A stretch of DNA of 7,353 nt from Alphaproteobacteria bacterium. Its GTDB lineage: Bacteria > Pseudomonadota > Alphaproteobacteria > Micropepsales > Micropepsaceae. How positions within the stretch are numbered: the first letter of the stretch is position 1; every line of letters begins with the position of its first letter. The position numbers were made by a program, and so were the translations under genes. The notes beneath the pieces are model-generated. The model had not been told where the DNA came from. It worked only from the letters and a program-made list of their open reading frames with translations, and did no database searches. The stretch spans positions 1-7,353 of the forward strand of contig CANGRN010000064.1 in assembly GCA_947455695.1 (NCBI GenBank), written 5' to 3'. This document shows, in pieces, positions 6,542 to 7,353 of this stretch.

Positions 6542-6547
6542 AGGGAG
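6542..6547 (+). promoter_or_regulatory. Ribosome-binding site that decides the zeta-subunit start
   Basis: AGGGAG lies 6 nt before the ATG at 6554, the first of three in-frame ATGs at 6554, 6560 and 6566. It argues against the upstream ATGs at 6503 and 6506, which have no such site. Confidence 0.7.
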
Positions 6548-6553
6548 TTGAGA

Positions 6554-6868
6554 ATGGCGATGGGCATGGACGACCGCGGCAAGGCCTTTGAATCCAAGTG
6601 GGCCCATGACGCGGAACTGCGCTTCAAGGTGGAAGCCCGGCGCAACCGGCTGCTGGGCGCCTGGGCGGCCGAGAAAAAGGGCCTGTCGGGCGAGGCCGCC
6701 GAAAGCTTCATCGTTGCGGTGATCGCGTCCGATTTCCAGGAAGCGGGCGACGAGGATGTCTTCCGCAAGCTCCGGTCCGAACTGGATGAATCGGTCTCGG
6801 ACACGGTGATCCGCGAGAAGATGACCGAATGCCTGAACAGCGCGGTGGCCGAGGCGGCCAAGCCGTAG
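6554..6868 (+). CDS. F1FO-ATP synthase zeta subunit / F1-ATPase inhibitor (DUF1476 family)
   Basis: The 104-residue product belongs to the alphaproteobacterial DUF1476 family, known from Paracoccus denitrificans as the zeta subunit. That protein binds the F1 head of ATP synthase and blocks wasteful ATP hydrolysis. The sequence shows the family landmarks: an N-terminal [20 protein letters not shown] (residues 6-25, the inhibitory region and first helix), [20 protein letters not shown] (27-46), and the acidic GDEDVFRKL at 65-73, followed by a C-terminal helix. It is soluble, with no signal peptide or membrane segment. Three in-frame ATGs (codons 1, 3 and 5) are possible starts; the first is best spaced from AGGGAG. 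It is transcribed divergently from purC and converges on purB, so it is probably a single-gene unit. The family call is strong; inhibitory strength varies between species, so activity here is inferred. Confidence 0.93.
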   Translation: MAMGMDDRGKAFESKWAHDAELRFKVEARRNRLLGAWAAEKKGLSGEAAESFIVAVIASDFQEAGDEDVFRKLRSELDESVSDTVIREKMTECLNSAVAEAAKP

Positions 6869-6882
6869 CTATTTCCGGCCTC

Positions 6883-6978
6883 GCGACGCGCTTGGGCGCG
6901 CGTCGCTACGGACCGTTCGTCTCTTTCGCAGGTCCACTGGACCTGCTCATGGTCGCCGCTACGCTGTCGCTAAGCGGC
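6883..6978. repeat. Cluster of three inverted repeats between convergent genes
   Basis: The 123-bp gap between the zeta-subunit stop and the purB stop holds three inverted repeats in a row. The first is a 9-bp perfect stem (6883-6891 with 6898-6906) with a 6-nt loop. The second is a 19-bp palindrome with one central base (arms 6928-6936 and 6938-6946). The third is a 6-bp stem (6955-6960 with 6973-6978) with a 12-nt loop. None is followed by a T-run on either strand, so they are not standard intrinsic terminators. They could end convergent transcription as plain hairpins or belong to a dispersed extragenic palindromic element; copy number cannot be judged from this window. Confidence 0.65.
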
Positions 6979-6991
6979 CGCGCACCGCTTC

Positions 6992-7353
6992 TCACCCAAA
7001 CACGCGCTTGAAGATCGTGTCGACCCGGCTCAGGTGATAGCCGAGGTCGAACATGGCCTCCAGCTGGGCGGTGGAAAGCGCCTTGGAAACGTCCGGATCG
7101 GCCTTCAGCAGGTCCAGAAGGTTGCCTTCGCCGTTCCAGGCCCGCATGGCGTTCTTCTGCACCAGCCGGTAGCTGTCTTCGCGCGCCAGGCCCGCCTGGG
7201 TCAGGGCCAGCAACACGCGCTGGCTGTGCACCAGGCCGTGGGTGGCATCCAGGTTTTTCTGCATCCGCTCGGGATAGACCAGCAGCTTTTCGATCACCCC
7301 GGTCATGCGGGCCAGCGCGAAATCGAGCGTGATGGTGGCGTCGGGGCCGATAT
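6992..7353 (-). CDS. purB: Adenylosuccinate lyase, C-terminal part (5' truncated by window edge)
   Basis: The frame is open from the window edge to the TGA at 6994-6992 and shows 119 C-terminal residues; the start lies beyond position 7353. The ATG at 7306 is internal. The visible sequence begins IGPDATITLDFALARMTGVI and continues through LVYPERMQKNLDATHGLVHSQ, the helical end of the lyase core and the C-terminal adenylosuccinate lyase domain, with VLLALTQAGLAREDSYRLVQ and NAMRAW typical of the family. PurB performs two eliminations in purine synthesis, releasing fumarate from SAICAR and from adenylosuccinate. The catalytic loops of the superfamily lie upstream and are not visible. It shares the strand of the purC operon but is separated from it by the opposite-strand zeta gene, so it is probably a separate transcript. 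Confidence 0.95.
   Translation of the reverse strand, partial: IGPDATITLDFALARMTGVIEKLLVYPERMQKNLDATHGLVHSQRVLLALTQAGLAREDSYRLVQKNAMRAWNGEGNLLDLLKADPDVSKALSTAQLEAMFDLGYHLSRVDTIFKRVFG

Noticed and set aside
6455..6553. Upstream extension of the zeta-subunit frame to TTG 6455 or ATG 6503
   Set aside because: The extra residues are not seen in the family, there is no ribosome-binding site there, and AGGGAG points to 6554.

Overview
The window is GC-rich (roughly 60% or more by eye) and gene-dense. It carries the purB / F1-ATPase zeta inhibitor / purC-purS-purQ-purL / bolA / grxD neighbourhood that is characteristic of Alphaproteobacteria. The DUF1476-type ATPase zeta inhibitor is close to a clade marker, and the use of three separate proteins (PurS, PurQ and a short 734-residue PurL) for FGAM synthase fits the same group. 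I cannot fix the order or genus from this sequence alone.

Layout, left to right. (1) 1-374, plus strand: the 3' end of a gene for a protein with a charged, coiled-coil-like segment followed by a PRC-barrel-like domain. It is followed by a strong intrinsic terminator (401-435). (2) 451-783, minus: grxD, a CGFS monothiol glutaredoxin. (3) 910-1851, plus: an Rsm22/METTL17-type small-ribosomal-subunit methyltransferase-like protein with a four-cysteine iron-sulfur signature. It is divergent from grxD. (4) 1848-2171, minus: a small, probably exported, NPY-motif protein of unknown function whose stop codon interlocks with that of the Rsm22 gene. (5) 2228-6365, minus: bolA, purL, purQ, purS and purC, tightly packed and transcribed from purC toward bolA. 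(6) 6366-6553: a divergent control region with a terminator-like hairpin directly upstream of the purC ribosome-binding site and a candidate promoter for the plus-strand gene. (7) 6554-6868, plus: the F1-ATPase zeta inhibitor. (8) 6869-6991: a short intergenic stretch full of inverted repeats. (9) 6992-7353, minus: the 3' end of purB.

How the genes fit together. PurS, PurQ and PurL form the FGAM synthase complex (step 4 of de novo purine synthesis), PurC makes SAICAR, and PurB cleaves SAICAR and adenylosuccinate. The zeta subunit stops ATP hydrolysis by the F1 motor, so ATP conservation is encoded next to purine synthesis. BolA and GrxD are known partners that share a [2Fe-2S] cluster. They are usually close together in this group; here they are split by the Rsm22-like gene, itself a predicted Fe-S protein, and by the NPY protein.

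Most of the window is ordinary conserved chromosome, and I found no mobile element, CRISPR array, tRNA or rRNA. The points most worth a second look are the possible purC leader attenuator, the Fe-S Rsm22-like gene lodged between bolA and grxD, the palindrome cluster beside purB, and the uncharacterised NPY-motif exported protein.
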